A stretch of 64,000 bases of DNA. Origin: Nocardia vaccinii NBRC 15922. GTDB lineage: Bacteria > Actinomycetota > Actinomycetes > Mycobacteriales > Mycobacteriaceae. The DNA lies in NCBI RefSeq assembly GCF_001613305.1, contig NZ_BDCC01000049.1, positions 38,936-102,935 of the forward strand, written 5' to 3'. This document shows, in pieces, positions 25,550 to 34,620 of the stretch. Numbering within the stretch: the stretch's first letter is position 1; every line of letters begins with the position of its first letter. The notes under the pieces were generated by a model. That model was not told the DNA's origin, searched no databases, and was given only the letters and a program-made list of their open reading frames with translations. Both the position numbers and the translations under genes were made by a program.

Positions 25550-25646
25550 TCAAGAGGGCTTGCGGTCGGTGTGTGAACCGGGCGCGGTTCTTCCGGCGCG
25601 GCGATGCTGCCGGGCATGATCGTGCGGACATGTCGTCGCAGCAGCG

Positions 25647-26291
25647 TTACAGCACCCCGGTGACCAGCGGTGCGATGGTTCGGCGGGCGACCTCGCGTGC
25701 GACGTCGGGCTGATCGATATCGAAGCGGGGGTTTCCAGCGAGCAGATAGCCCAGTGTGAGCCGGATGATGGCCTCGGCTTGCATATCGGAATTGCCCTGC
25801 GGTAGAACACCTTCGGCCTGGCCTGCGACGATGTGGGCGGCGATGAAGCGGCGTCCGATCTCGAGGAGTGCGGGATCGCCCTGTTCGAGTATGGCCAGTA
25901 GTTCCCAGCCGTAGTCGGGTGACGAACGGCGTCGCAGGGCCCGGGCGCGCAGCTGCACGCAGGCTACGAAGGCCTCGGCGATGCGTTCGGTGGGGTCGGT
26001 GACCACGAGGAACGTATTCGCGATCGAATCCAGAAACCGACGCAGCTCGTGTGCGAGTGCAGTTTCGAACAGGGCGTCCTTACCGCCGAAGCGTCGGAAG
26101 AGGGTGGCGCGGCTGACCCCCGATGCCGTCGCCACATCGTCCATCGTCGCCAGGCGAGTGCCCCGCTCGGCGAGCACCGTCAATGCCGCGTCGAATATGT
26201 GCGCGTCAGCGTCGTCGTTCGTCTCCGCGGTGGCCGCCCGTTCCACCGCACGACCGAACAGACTGGACAAGGAGGCGCCGGGGCGAGTCAC
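25647..26291 (-). CDS. TetR-family regulator (TetR-1), paralogue of TetR-2
   Basis: A 214-residue regulator starting at GTG 26291. The DNA-binding domain spans about residues 28-75 (ALTVLAERGTRLATMDDVAT, then GVSRATLFRRFGGKDALFE). The start MTRPGASLSSLFGRAV is almost the same as that of the second TetR at 35925-36575, and the two are alike throughout. It is divergent from an SDR gene, and a 28-bp imperfect palindrome lies in the gap. The same palindrome abuts the start of the MpaB-type gene, so it likely represses both. The ligand may be an acyl-CoA, as is common for TetR proteins next to lipid genes. Confidence 0.92.
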   Translation of the reverse strand: MTRPGASLSSLFGRAVERAATAETNDDADAHIFDAALTVLAERGTRLATMDDVATASGVSRATLFRRFGGKDALFETALAHELRRFLDSIANTFLVVTDPTERIAEAFVACVQLRARALRRRSSPDYGWELLAILEQGDPALLEIGRRFIAAHIVAGQAEGVLPQGNSDMQAEAIIRLTLGYLLAGNPRFDIDQPDVAREVARRTIAPLVTGVL

Positions 26292-26308
26292 GAAGTCAGT
26301 ATCGCAGT

Positions 26309-26336
26309 CGAGACTATTAAATGAGCAGTAGACTCA
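26309..26336. promoter_or_regulatory. TetR-1 operator, tetR/SDR intergenic
   Basis: Imperfect palindrome with arms CGAGACTATT and AGTAGACTCA separated by 8 bases. It has the same 10-8-10 layout as the site at 27335. Confidence 0.72.
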
Positions 26337-26436
26337 TCGCGACGGCCACTAGTGATTGAATCATTGATTGAAACCTGTTCTAATTTCGGCGGCGGTGTCT
26401 GCGAACCGGCCGCCACCGGAATCGAAAGGGGTATTC

Positions 26437-27252
26437 ATGACCGGCAAGACAGTGCTGATCACCGGCGCCGGGGGCGGTTTGGGTGGTGCCACCGCGACGC
26501 TGTTCGCCGAACGCGGCTGGCGGGTGCTCGCGGCCGATCTCACCCCACCCGCCGGCGCGGCCGGCCTCGTGTCGATCGAGCTCGACGTCACCGATCCGGA
26601 ATCGGTTGCCGCTGCACTGAAGTCGGCGCAAGCGCATGCCCCGCAGGGGTTGGACGCGGTGGTGACGTTCGCGGGGACGATGTTCGTCGGCCCCCTGGTC
26701 GAGGTCGGCGACGACGATATGCGCCGCATTTTCGAGGTGAATGTGCTGGGCACCTATCGGGTGGTCAAAGCCGCGTTCCCGCTTCTGCGGCGCGCCGGCG
26801 GGCGCGTGATCACCATCAGTTCGGAAACCGGCTGGCAGAAAGCCCTGATGCTCAACGGGCCCTACGCCATGACCAAACATGCCATCGAGGCATACACCGA
26901 CGCACTCCGGCGTGAGCTGATGTTTCTGGGTATGCCGGTCAGCACCGTGCAGCCGGGGCCGTTCCGGACGAACATGGTCGCGGGAATCCGCGCGACCTTC
27001 GATCGAGCGCGCCGCGACTCGACCGATTTCGCCGATTTGATCGGCACGGTCGGCGACCTCGCCGTCGAGGAGCAGCGGCGCGCCCACGACCCGGCGGTTC
27101 TTGCCGAAACCGTATGGAAGGCAGCCACTTCCGCGAAACCGCGCCGACGCTACTCGGTGCGACCGGACCTGCGCAGGGTGCTGATGCACCGGCTGCCCGA
27201 CGCGGTGCTCGACCCCCTGCTGCGGAAGATGCTCGCACCGAACCGCCGGTGA
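26437..27252 (+). CDS. Short-chain dehydrogenase/reductase
   Basis: 271 residues from the ATG at 26437, behind GAAAGGGG. The cofactor motif TGAGGGLG is at residues 9-16, N-A-G is replaced by FAG near 79, and the active site is S128/S129 with Y143 and K147 (PYAMTK). It is a classical SDR oxidoreductase using NAD(P)H; substrates may be alcohols, ketones or sterols. It is divergent from TetR-1. The next gene, an MpaB-type oxygenase, has its own operator copy, so both are under the same regulator but in separate transcripts. Confidence 0.9.
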   Translation: MTGKTVLITGAGGGLGGATATLFAERGWRVLAADLTPPAGAAGLVSIELDVTDPESVAAALKSAQAHAPQGLDAVVTFAGTMFVGPLVEVGDDDMRRIFEVNVLGTYRVVKAAFPLLRRAGGRVITISSETGWQKALMLNGPYAMTKHAIEAYTDALRRELMFLGMPVSTVQPGPFRTNMVAGIRATFDRARRDSTDFADLIGTVGDLAVEEQRRAHDPAVLAETVWKAATSAKPRRRYSVRPDLRRVLMHRLPDAVLDPLLRKMLAPNRR

Positions 27253-27334
27253 GCGCATGGCAAATCGGCCCGGCGTCGTCGTTGTTCCCGTGAGTCCGTA
27301 GCGTCCGGGCGAGTCGCGTAACGAGTATCTTGAT

Positions 27335-27362
27335 TGAGACTATTCTGCTAGTAATAGACTCA
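27335..27362. promoter_or_regulatory. TetR-1 operator at the MpaB-type gene start
   Basis: Arms TGAGACTATT and AATAGACTCA match at 9 of 10 positions with an 8-base spacer. The last base is the A of the ATG at 27362, so repressor would cover the transcript start of a leaderless or nearly leaderless gene. Confidence 0.78.
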
Positions 27363-28255
27363 TGACTGACGTGATCGGAACTCCGGGCGCCGCAGCCGTG
27401 GATTCGAGACCGGCCGAGCGTGCTCCGCTGGGGCCCGATTCGGTGGCGTGGCGGGTGTTCGGGGATTTGACGTTCGTGTTCGGCGCGTCGCGCCGGTTGC
27501 TCATCGACGTAGCTCATCCGGTGGTCGCGGCCGGGGTGCGCGACTACTCGGTCTTCGAAACCGATCCGTACGGGCGCGCGGAACGCACTGTCGACATGAT
27601 CATGGGCGTTGTCTACGGCCGTGCCGAGGCTCTGGCCACCGCGCAACGCCTGCGGGACCTGCATCGGCAGTTCACCGGCGAACTCCCTGGCGGCGGTCGC
27701 TACAGCGCGCTGAACCCCGAGGCATTCCACTGGGTGCACGCCAGCCTGGTGCACGGCGTCGTCACGCTGCAGCAGATCTTGGGGCGGGGCTGGAAGCCCG
27801 GCGAGGCGGAGCGGTTCTACCAGGAAATGCGCCAGGTCGGGCGCCTCTACGGTGTGCGCGAGAAGGACATGCCGCCGGATTGGGCGTCGTTCCGCGCCTG
27901 GTTCGACGAGATGGCGCGGAACGAACTCGAACGTTCCGATATGACCGACCGGGTGTTCGCCGTGCTCAGTTCCCCGACACCGCCGCCGTTTCCGGTGTTG
28001 CGGTGGGGATTCGTCTGGAACCACACGGTGCGCCCGATCGCCGGCGGAACGAACGCCGTGATCACCGCCGGTCTGCTGCCGCCCGAACTGCGGGAACTGC
28101 TGGGTGTGCCGTGGGGCCGGGGCCGGCGTCTGCTGTTCACCACCTTCGCGGTGATCCTGCGCAATACGGTGCCCCGGCTGCCGGACTTCGCGCGCCTGGT
28201 GCCGCAGGCGCGGCGCGCGATCACCCGGGCGCACCGCGAAGCCGTCCGCCGATGA
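27362..28255 (+). CDS. MpaB/DUF2236-family oxygenase
   Basis: A 297-residue protein of the 'ER-bound oxygenase mpaB / rubber oxygenase catalytic domain' family. Typical elements are the N-terminal LIDVAHPVVAAGVRDYSVF, the YGRAEALA segment, and the HWVHASLVHGVV block (residues 123-134) containing likely haem-linked histidines. Relatives cleave or oxidise isoprenoid-type substrates, but most are untested. The start codon directly follows a TetR-1 operator, with no room for a ribosome binding site. It overlaps the next gene, an alpha/beta hydrolase, by ATGA. Confidence 0.88.
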   Translation: MTDVIGTPGAAAVDSRPAERAPLGPDSVAWRVFGDLTFVFGASRRLLIDVAHPVVAAGVRDYSVFETDPYGRAERTVDMIMGVVYGRAEALATAQRLRDLHRQFTGELPGGGRYSALNPEAFHWVHASLVHGVVTLQQILGRGWKPGEAERFYQEMRQVGRLYGVREKDMPPDWASFRAWFDEMARNELERSDMTDRVFAVLSSPTPPPFPVLRWGFVWNHTVRPIAGGTNAVITAGLLPPELRELLGVPWGRGRRLLFTTFAVILRNTVPRLPDFARLVPQARRAITRAHREAVRR

Positions 28256-29154
28256 GCGCCCGCACCGGAGCAGCTCCGGAAATCATGACAGTCGACAGCG
28301 CCGACGGTACCCGGTTGTACACCGAGATCCGCGGTCCCGCGCAGGCGCCGACGCTCGTGCTCGCCCACGGCGTGCTGTGCGCAATTCCCTTCTGGCGCAA
28401 TATCATCGACGAACTTGTCGGCGAGTACCGGGTCGTGTCCTACGATCAGCGCGGTCACGGGCGCAGCGAATCCCCCCGCCGGGACCGCTACACGCTCGAC
28501 CACCTCGGTGACGACCTCGCTGCCGTCCTGGACGCCACGACCGGACCCGAAGAACGCGTCGTGGTGGCCGGCCACTCGATGGGCGGGATCGCCGTTCTCG
28601 CCTGGGCGGCAAGGTATCCCGATCAGGTGAGCGCAAAGATCTCCGCGGCCGCACTGATCAACACCACTCCCGGCGAAATCCTCGACAACGTCCGGTTCCT
28701 GCGTGGTCCCGAGCGCTTTCTCGGCGTCCGGCGGCGGCTGGCATGCACCGTCCTACCGCTGGCCGGCATTCCGTTGCCGCGCCGACTTCCGTTGCGGCAC
28801 AGCCTATTGCGCATGGTGGCTGTCGGCAAGCGGACCCAACGGCCGGTATCCCTGGGCTTGGACCGGATTGTCGCTGCGACATCCAGCCGGGGGCGCGGTG
28901 GATACGGCGCCATGCTGGTGCGCATGGTGACCGCGCTGGACGGCGCCGCCCTCACCGTACCCACCCTCGTGATCGCCGGACGACACGACCGCATCACACC
29001 GGCCCACCGCTCGCACCGGATCGCGGAGCGATTGCCGCGGCTGGTGGAACTCGTCGAACTCGAGACCGGACATTGTGCCCCGCTCGAGGCGCCCGAGGAA
29101 GTCGTAGCGGCGCTGCGGCGGATCCTGCCGTTGTCGGTGGCCGAGGCGGTATAG
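28252..29154 (+). CDS. Alpha/beta hydrolase
   Basis: A 300-residue hydrolase starting in the stop of the MpaB-type gene (ATGA overlap). The oxyanion region is LAHGVLC, the nucleophile elbow GHSMGG lies near residue 108, the acid is probably in GRHDRITP, and the histidine in ETGHCAP near 273. It is likely an esterase or lactonase acting after the oxygenase. The tight coupling implies consecutive steps of one pathway, but the substrate is unknown. Confidence 0.9.
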   Translation: MSARTGAAPEIMTVDSADGTRLYTEIRGPAQAPTLVLAHGVLCAIPFWRNIIDELVGEYRVVSYDQRGHGRSESPRRDRYTLDHLGDDLAAVLDATTGPEERVVVAGHSMGGIAVLAWAARYPDQVSAKISAAALINTTPGEILDNVRFLRGPERFLGVRRRLACTVLPLAGIPLPRRLPLRHSLLRMVAVGKRTQRPVSLGLDRIVAATSSRGRGGYGAMLVRMVTALDGAALTVPTLVIAGRHDRITPAHRSHRIAERLPRLVELVELETGHCAPLEAPEEVVAALRRILPLSVAEAV

Positions 29155-29231
29155 CCGGTCCCGGTCGCGGCCGTCCGGTTTCGGATCGGAGGCGACGGCC
29201 CGCGGCGATCGAGGAAGAGAAGAGGAAAGCA

Positions 29232-30851
29232 ATGACCAGTGGCCCGGACAATGGTGTCGATATCCGCCGGCCACGCCGATGGCGCGGGTCCTGGCCCCGC
29301 GAATCACGTTGGCGGGGCAGTCGGATGGCCGTGCGGACGGGGGGCGCGCTGACGGCGGTGGCCGTCCTGATGATCGGCTCGGCCGTCGGCACCGCGGCGC
29401 CGCCCCCGGGATTCGACGAGTTCACCGGCGTCTGGCCGACCGCGGTGGACCCGGCGTCGTGCCGTTCCGGAGACCGGGTCGAAACCGGCATCCAGGGTGA
29501 GGTTCCGCTCGCCGATCGCAAGTCCGGGCGCAGCAGGGCCGGTTACAACTGCAATCTCGATCTGGTCGGGCAGTATCAGGGTCTCGGTGCGGGCCCGGTA
29601 AGCCCCTCCTACGAGCACTGCGCCTATATCGCATCGACCTTCCCGACGAACCTGCTCGGCCCCGAGGCCGGGGTCCATGTCGTCGATGTCAGCGATCCGG
29701 CCCACCCGGTCCCGACGACGGTGCTGTCCGAGCCGGCCATGGTCGGCGGTACCTGGGAGTCACTGAAGGTGAACAAGGCCAGGGGCCTGCTCGTCGGCAC
29801 CGGCGTCGGGCTGATCGAGGGCGCGGGTTTCATCTCGATATACGACATCTCCCAGGACTGCGCACATCCCCGGCTGCTGAACACCACTACCGGCTCGATG
29901 CCGCACATGCCGGTTGCGATCACTACACATGAGGGGGACTTCTCCCCGGACGGCAATACCTACTGGGCCTCCGGCATCGCGCCGGGGTGGATCAGCGCGG
30001 TCGATATCACCGATCCCGCGAACCCGATGGTGGTGTGGGGCGGGCTGACTGGAATCGAAGCCCACGGAATGGGTTTCACCCCGGATGGAAACACCATGTT
30101 CCTGGCGAACCTGGGCGGGCTGACCGTGCTCGACGTCTCCGCGGTGCAAAATCGTGCGCCGCGCACCGTGGTGTCGCAGCCGGTGCCTCATATCGGGCAC
30201 AAATTCTGGACCGACGGCCAGATCAACCAGCACAGCATTTACGTCACCTACGCCGGCCGGCCCTATATCTTCACCGTCGACGAGGGCGGTTCGGGTGGCG
30301 TGAAACTGATGGATGTCAGCGAACCGGCGCGGCCGAAATGGCGCAACAGCATCAAACTGGCGATCAACCTCCCCGAGCATCAGAACCGTTGGGCCTCCAG
30401 TAGTTCGGGTAACGGGTTGTTCGGCTACGACGCGCACTACTGCTCGGTGGACCGGCCCGATAATCCGCGCGCCCTGGCCTGCGGCTGGATTCAATCCGGT
30501 ATTCGGGTCTTCGACGTTCGCGACCCGGAACATTTCCGGGAGATCGCCTACTTCAATCCGCCCGCGCAGACCGGTAAGAATCTCCAGTTGCCGAACTCGT
30601 TGCATGCCACGATCGGCTCGATCCTCGGCCCGCCGCTGATCGGCACGCTGGCGCTGGCCCGTGCGGTGATACAGGGGCAGACCGGAGTCGACGGGGTCGT
30701 CAACGATCAGAGCCGGCTCGTGGGCAGTGACCTGTCCGCCGACTGGTGCCTGTCGCCACCGGAATTCCACGGCGACCTGCTGTACGTGTCGTGTATGGAC
30801 AACGGTTTCATGTCCTTGCGGCTGGATCCGTCCGTATATCCGCCGCGATGA
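29232..30851 (+). CDS. Secreted LVIVD-repeat beta-propeller protein
   Basis: A 539-residue protein; the ATG at 29232 follows GAGGAAAG. A long basic N-region (residues 1-37) leads into a hydrophobic signal or anchor segment (ALTAVAVLMIGSAVGTAA). The body consists of repeated propeller strands of LVIVD type (VHVVDVSDPAHPVPTT, ISIYDISQDCAHP, ISAVDITDPANPMVVW, LTVLDVSAVQN, VKLMDVSEPARPKW, IRVFDVRDPEHFRE). At least five cysteines suggest an extracellular location. Such propellers usually form binding surfaces. It overlaps the DUF305 gene downstream. Confidence 0.85.
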   Translation: MTSGPDNGVDIRRPRRWRGSWPRESRWRGSRMAVRTGGALTAVAVLMIGSAVGTAAPPPGFDEFTGVWPTAVDPASCRSGDRVETGIQGEVPLADRKSGRSRAGYNCNLDLVGQYQGLGAGPVSPSYEHCAYIASTFPTNLLGPEAGVHVVDVSDPAHPVPTTVLSEPAMVGGTWESLKVNKARGLLVGTGVGLIEGAGFISIYDISQDCAHPRLLNTTTGSMPHMPVAITTHEGDFSPDGNTYWASGIAPGWISAVDITDPANPMVVWGGLTGIEAHGMGFTPDGNTMFLANLGGLTVLDVSAVQNRAPRTVVSQPVPHIGHKFWTDGQINQHSIYVTYAGRPYIFTVDEGGSGGVKLMDVSEPARPKWRNSIKLAINLPEHQNRWASSSSGNGLFGYDAHYCSVDRPDNPRALACGWIQSGIRVFDVRDPEHFREIAYFNPPAQTGKNLQLPNSLHATIGSILGPPLIGTLALARAVIQGQTGVDGVVNDQSRLVGSDLSADWCLSPPEFHGDLLYVSCMDNGFMSLRLDPSVYPPR

Positions 30852-31489
30852 GCGACGCGGGTGCAGGCCGGTCGTGGCGCGTACCGGTGGCGGCGGCCGT
30901 GACAGCGCTGCTGTGTGTTGCGGCCGGGGTACTGGTCGGATGGTTCGGTCGCGCTGCCGGTCCGGAACCGCACGGGACGGCGATCGTGCTGGCGGACTCC
31001 GATATCGCCTTCGCCCAGCAGATGTCGGTACATCACCAGCAGGCGGTCAGGATGGTGGAGATGCTGGGCTCGGCGGTGGCGCCCGATGTCGCCGCGGTGG
31101 CCGCACAGATCACAACCGCCCAGTGGCGGGAGATCGGGGCCCTGACCGGCTGGTTGGAACTGGCCGGTGCACCCTTGCAGCAGCCGGTGCCCGCCAATGC
31201 GCACTCCCACGATCGCGGGGGGATGGCCGGGATGCCCGGGATGGCCTCGGACGCGGAGTTGACCCGGCTGTACAACGCGAAGGGTGCCGAGCGTGAGGTG
31301 CTGTTCCTGCAACTGATGATCAGACATCACCAGGGCGGCATCGACATGGCCGCGGCCGCCGCCCATTCCACCACCGTCCCCGCCGTGCGGGCTCGCGCGG
31401 TATCGATGATCAACGAGCAGCAGCAGGAGATCGCGCTGATGACGGTGTCGCTCGATCGGCGTGGGGCGACTCTACTGCCGTACCCGTGA
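30848..31489 (+). CDS. DUF305 membrane-anchored protein
   Basis: A 213-residue protein starting in the stop of the propeller gene (ATGA). One N-terminal transmembrane segment (VAAAVTALLCVAAGVLVG) anchors an outer domain. Two ferritin-like helices carry the DUF305 signatures MSVHHQQAVRMVEML and MIRHHQGGIDMA, separated by a His/Met-rich loop (HSHDRGGMAGMPGM). The His and Met residues suggest copper or other metal binding. Function is unknown. It ends the MpaB gene cluster. Confidence 0.88.
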   Translation: MSDAGAGRSWRVPVAAAVTALLCVAAGVLVGWFGRAAGPEPHGTAIVLADSDIAFAQQMSVHHQQAVRMVEMLGSAVAPDVAAVAAQITTAQWREIGALTGWLELAGAPLQQPVPANAHSHDRGGMAGMPGMASDAELTRLYNAKGAEREVLFLQLMIRHHQGGIDMAAAAAHSTTVPAVRARAVSMINEQQQEIALMTVSLDRRGATLLPYP

Positions 31490-31585
31490 TCCCCGCCTGA
31501 GCATCCGGCGATGCGGCGGGCCGTACCGCCGCGCCGGACCCGGGCGAGCGGAGGCGAAGCTCACGGCCGAACGGCCGACCCGGGT

Positions 31586-32632
31586 TCACCGGAGGGAGCG
31601 GGCGAAGCGGCCCGGTGTAGTGCCGGTCCAACGGGTGAAGGCGTGAGTGAAGGCGGACGCGTCGGCGTAGCCCAGCCGGCGGGCTACTTCGTCGACAGTG
31701 GTGCCGAGGGTGAGAAGTTCCTCGGCGAGGAGGTGGCGGGTCTCGGCCACCAGGCCACGGTAGGAGGTACCTTCGGCGTCGAGGCGTCGGCGTAGAGTGC
31801 GCACACTCATGCGAAGGTCGGCGGCGATGTCCTCCTGCGCGGCGGTGACGCCGCGGGCCAGGAGGCCGGCGCGGACGCGGGCCGCGGTGCCGTCGCGCCG
31901 GCGCCGGCGTTGCATGATGTCGGCGGCCTGCTGTTCGGCGAGCGCTGCGACGTGTGGATTCGCCTGGGGCATGGGAAGTTCCAAGATTTCCCGCGCGAGG
32001 ATGAGCCGGGTGACCGGCGCGTCGAAGAGGGGGGTGACACCGAGCAGTTCGGTGAACCGCGCGGCGTAGGCCGGTGCGGGGCAGGCGAGTTCGACCGTCG
32101 TCGGTGGCACCGCCGCGCCGAGCAGTTCGCGATCGAGGGTGATGAGTTCGGCCAGGTCGCGTTCGAGCAAGAATTGCCGCAGCTCGGACGGTGCCGCCGA
32201 GTAGTCCAGAGTCACCGTCGCGCCGGTGGCGGTTTCCTGGACGCGCCACCGGGCGAAGGAATACGCGATGTCCATATGCTCGATGCCGATACGCAGCGCC
32301 TCGCGCACGGTTCCGCTCGTCATCACCGCGAACGCCCAGATGCCGTGTGCGGCCAGGTGATATCGCTGGCCTGCGGACAGACCGAGGCCGGGAATGTGCC
32401 CCAGCCATGTGACCAGGTTCTGGACGACCCGCAATTCCTGTGCGGCACGGACCTCGCCGTTCGCGTCGTCCAGGACGGACAGGGTGATGCCCGAGCCGCC
32501 GAGGCATTGCGCGATGGTCAGGCCGTGTGTGAGACCGAGTTGAACCAGGATCGCGGCACTGGTGCTGGACCGCGGCATGTTCAGATGGACCGCCATGGGC
32601 CCATCGTCGGACAGAATGGCCGGAAAGAACAA
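31586..32632 (-). CDS. AraC-family regulator with arabinose-binding-like N domain (PF12625)
   Basis: A 348-residue regulator. The N-terminal ~190 residues match the fatty-acid/ligand-binding domain seen in OruR/ArgR-type AraC proteins (ILVQLGLTHGLTIAQCLGG, SAGQRYHLAAHGIWAFAVMT). The C-terminal ~100 residues are the double helix-turn-helix (DIAADLRMSVRTLRRRLDAE and VARRLGYADASAFTHAFTRW). It is divergent from the acyl-CoA ligase gene and probably activates it in response to a lipid or organic acid. Confidence 0.93.
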   Translation of the reverse strand: MFFPAILSDDGPMAVHLNMPRSSTSAAILVQLGLTHGLTIAQCLGGSGITLSVLDDANGEVRAAQELRVVQNLVTWLGHIPGLGLSAGQRYHLAAHGIWAFAVMTSGTVREALRIGIEHMDIAYSFARWRVQETATGATVTLDYSAAPSELRQFLLERDLAELITLDRELLGAAVPPTTVELACPAPAYAARFTELLGVTPLFDAPVTRLILAREILELPMPQANPHVAALAEQQAADIMQRRRRRDGTAARVRAGLLARGVTAAQEDIAADLRMSVRTLRRRLDAEGTSYRGLVAETRHLLAEELLTLGTTVDEVARRLGYADASAFTHAFTRWTGTTPGRFARSLR

Positions 32633-32709
32633 ATCTTGGCCGGTTACATCATGGAACAGTGGGGATTCGCTTCCTAGCCTCGTGATATGCGAGACAGCGA
32701 GGAGTGGGT

Positions 32710-34497
32710 ATGGGTATGCGTCTCCACGGCATGCGGGTGGCGGTTACCGGCGGTGCGAGGGGCATCCGACGAGCAACCGTGGCGGCCTCGGCCGAGTCGG
32801 GAGCGCGGGTGGTGATCCCGACCAAACGTCTTGTCGCAATGAGAAATTCATTCATGGCACGGAACCTCGACAGTCTGGCGACCGGGCTCGGTGATGCGGC
32901 CGAGACGCTGCGAGCCGTAGTCCGGCTGCACCAGCGCGGCGTGATCGATCTGACGCGCCTGGATCGCGTGGCGCGCATGGCCCGGGAGAACCGGATCTAC
33001 GGCCCACCGGCGGCGCTGATCATGGCGGGGGCCCGCCACCATCCGCACCGGCCCGCTATCGCCGACGAGCGCGGTGTGCTGACCTACGGCGAACTCGACG
33101 AGCAGTCCAATGCGCTCGCCAATGCCCTACTGGCGCAGGGCCTTACGGCCGGTTCGGTGGTCGGTGTCCTGGCGCGCGACCACCGCGGCCTGGTGCTCGC
33201 GATCAGCGCGGCCGGGCGTGCCGGACTGCGGCTGGCCATGATGAACACCGGATTCGCCAAGCCGCAGTTCGCCGAGGTGGCCGCCCGGGAGAATGTGCGA
33301 GCCATGTTGCACGACAGCGAGTTCGATGACCTGCTCGACGCGCTGCCGCCGACGCTGCCGCGCATTCTCACCTGGGTGGACGAAGGGCACGCGGTACCTG
33401 CGGGCGCGCGCACCGTGGATGAGCTGATCAACGGCGGCGACCACCGGATGCCACCGGCGCCGGCGCGGCCGGGTGGTTTCATCATCCTCACCAGCGGCAC
33501 CACGGGTCTGCCCAAGGGGGCACCGCGCACCAAGGTGACACCGCTGGCGAGTGCGATGATCGCGGACCGTATTCCGTTCCCGCGCAAGGGCTGCGTGGTG
33601 ATCGTGTCCCCGATCTTCCATTCGACCGGGTTCGGGACGTGGACCGTGGCCACCGCCCTGGGCAACAAGACCGTGCTGTTGCGCCGTTTCGATGCCGAGG
33701 CCACGCTGCGCGCGGTGCGCGAACACCGTGCCGAGATGTTGGTCGCGGTGCCGACCATGCTGCACCGCCTGGTGGCGCTGGGCCCGGAGATCATCGGCCG
33801 CTACGACCTGTCCTCGCTGAAAACCATTGCCGTGGCGGGCTCGGCGTTATCGCCGGAGTTGGCGACTCGTGTACAGGACACCTTCGGCGACGTTCTGTAC
33901 AACCTCTACGGTTCGACCGAGGTCGCGGTGGCGACGGTGGCGCAGCCGCACGAATTGCGCCTCGCCCCGGGCACGGTCGGTCGCCCGCCGGTGACGAGCA
34001 AGATCGCGTTGTTCGACGACGAGGGTCGCAAGGTGACCGCCCGGAACGTCTCCGGTCGGGTGTTCGTGCGCAGTGGTGCGCCGTTCGAGGGTTACACCGA
34101 CGGCCGCCACAAACAGTTCATCGACGGCTACATGTCCACCGGCGATATGGGCCGGATCGACGACCACGGGCTGCTGCACATCGACGGCCGCGACGACGAC
34201 ATGATCGTGTCCGGCGGTGAGAACGTCTACCCGCTGGAGATCGAGAACCTGCTCGCGGCACGGCCCGACATCGACGAGGTGGCGGTCATCGGCGTGGCCG
34301 ACGACGAGTTCGGAAAACGCCTGCGCGCCTACATCGTTCCAGCGCCCGGCGCCACCGTGAGCGCCCCGGAGATCCAGGCGTACGTGAAGCGGAATTTGGC
34401 CCGCTACAAGGTTCCTCGCGATGTGGTCGTCATGGACGAACTGCCACGCAACGCCACCGGCAAGGTCCTGCGCCGGGTGCTACAGGAAATGAACTGA
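32710..34497 (+). CDS. Fatty-acyl-CoA ligase (FadD-type) with an SDR-derived N-terminal leader
   Basis: 595 residues from ATG 32710, six bases after GAGGAG. Residues from about 45 onward are an acyl-adenylate-forming enzyme: ILTSGTTGLPKG near 260, LYNLYGSTEVA, STGDMGRIDDHG, GRDDDMIVSGGENVYP near 490 and NATGKVLRRVL at the end, including the catalytic lysine. It activates a carboxylate to acyl-CoA via acyl-AMP. The first ~35 residues (RLHGMRVAVTGGARGI-R-RAT) look like the nucleotide-binding start of a short-chain dehydrogenase with the last motif glycine changed to Arg. A normal FadD start would be M-A-R-N-L at 32854. The good ribosome binding site belongs to the SDR-like start. Confidence 0.9.
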   Translation: MGMRLHGMRVAVTGGARGIRRATVAASAESGARVVIPTKRLVAMRNSFMARNLDSLATGLGDAAETLRAVVRLHQRGVIDLTRLDRVARMARENRIYGPPAALIMAGARHHPHRPAIADERGVLTYGELDEQSNALANALLAQGLTAGSVVGVLARDHRGLVLAISAAGRAGLRLAMMNTGFAKPQFAEVAARENVRAMLHDSEFDDLLDALPPTLPRILTWVDEGHAVPAGARTVDELINGGDHRMPPAPARPGGFIILTSGTTGLPKGAPRTKVTPLASAMIADRIPFPRKGCVVIVSPIFHSTGFGTWTVATALGNKTVLLRRFDAEATLRAVREHRAEMLVAVPTMLHRLVALGPEIIGRYDLSSLKTIAVAGSALSPELATRVQDTFGDVLYNLYGSTEVAVATVAQPHELRLAPGTVGRPPVTSKIALFDDEGRKVTARNVSGRVFVRSGAPFEGYTDGRHKQFIDGYMSTGDMGRIDDHGLLHIDGRDDDMIVSGGENVYPLEIENLLAARPDIDEVAVIGVADDEFGKRLRAYIVPAPGATVSAPEIQAYVKRNLARYKVPRDVVVMDELPRNATGKVLRRVLQEMN

Positions 34498-34561
34498 TCG
34501 GGGGAGCCGCCGGGTCGGCTTCGCGAGCGTGTTCGGGCCGCGACAGGCAGCGGCGCCCCAC

Positions 34562-34599
34562 CATCTCACCGCGACCGGTCGACCGGTCGCGGTGAGATG
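34562..34599. terminator. 38-bp perfect palindrome between convergent genes
   Basis: Bases 34562-34580 are the exact reverse complement of 34581-34599 (19 bp per arm, no spacer; the left arm begins CATCTCACCGCG). It lies between the ends of the FadD-type gene (+) and the acyl-CoA dehydrogenase gene (-), fitting a bidirectional terminator. Confidence 0.75.
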
Positions 34600-34620
34600 C
34601 CGGCTGGTCGAACCTCCGGC

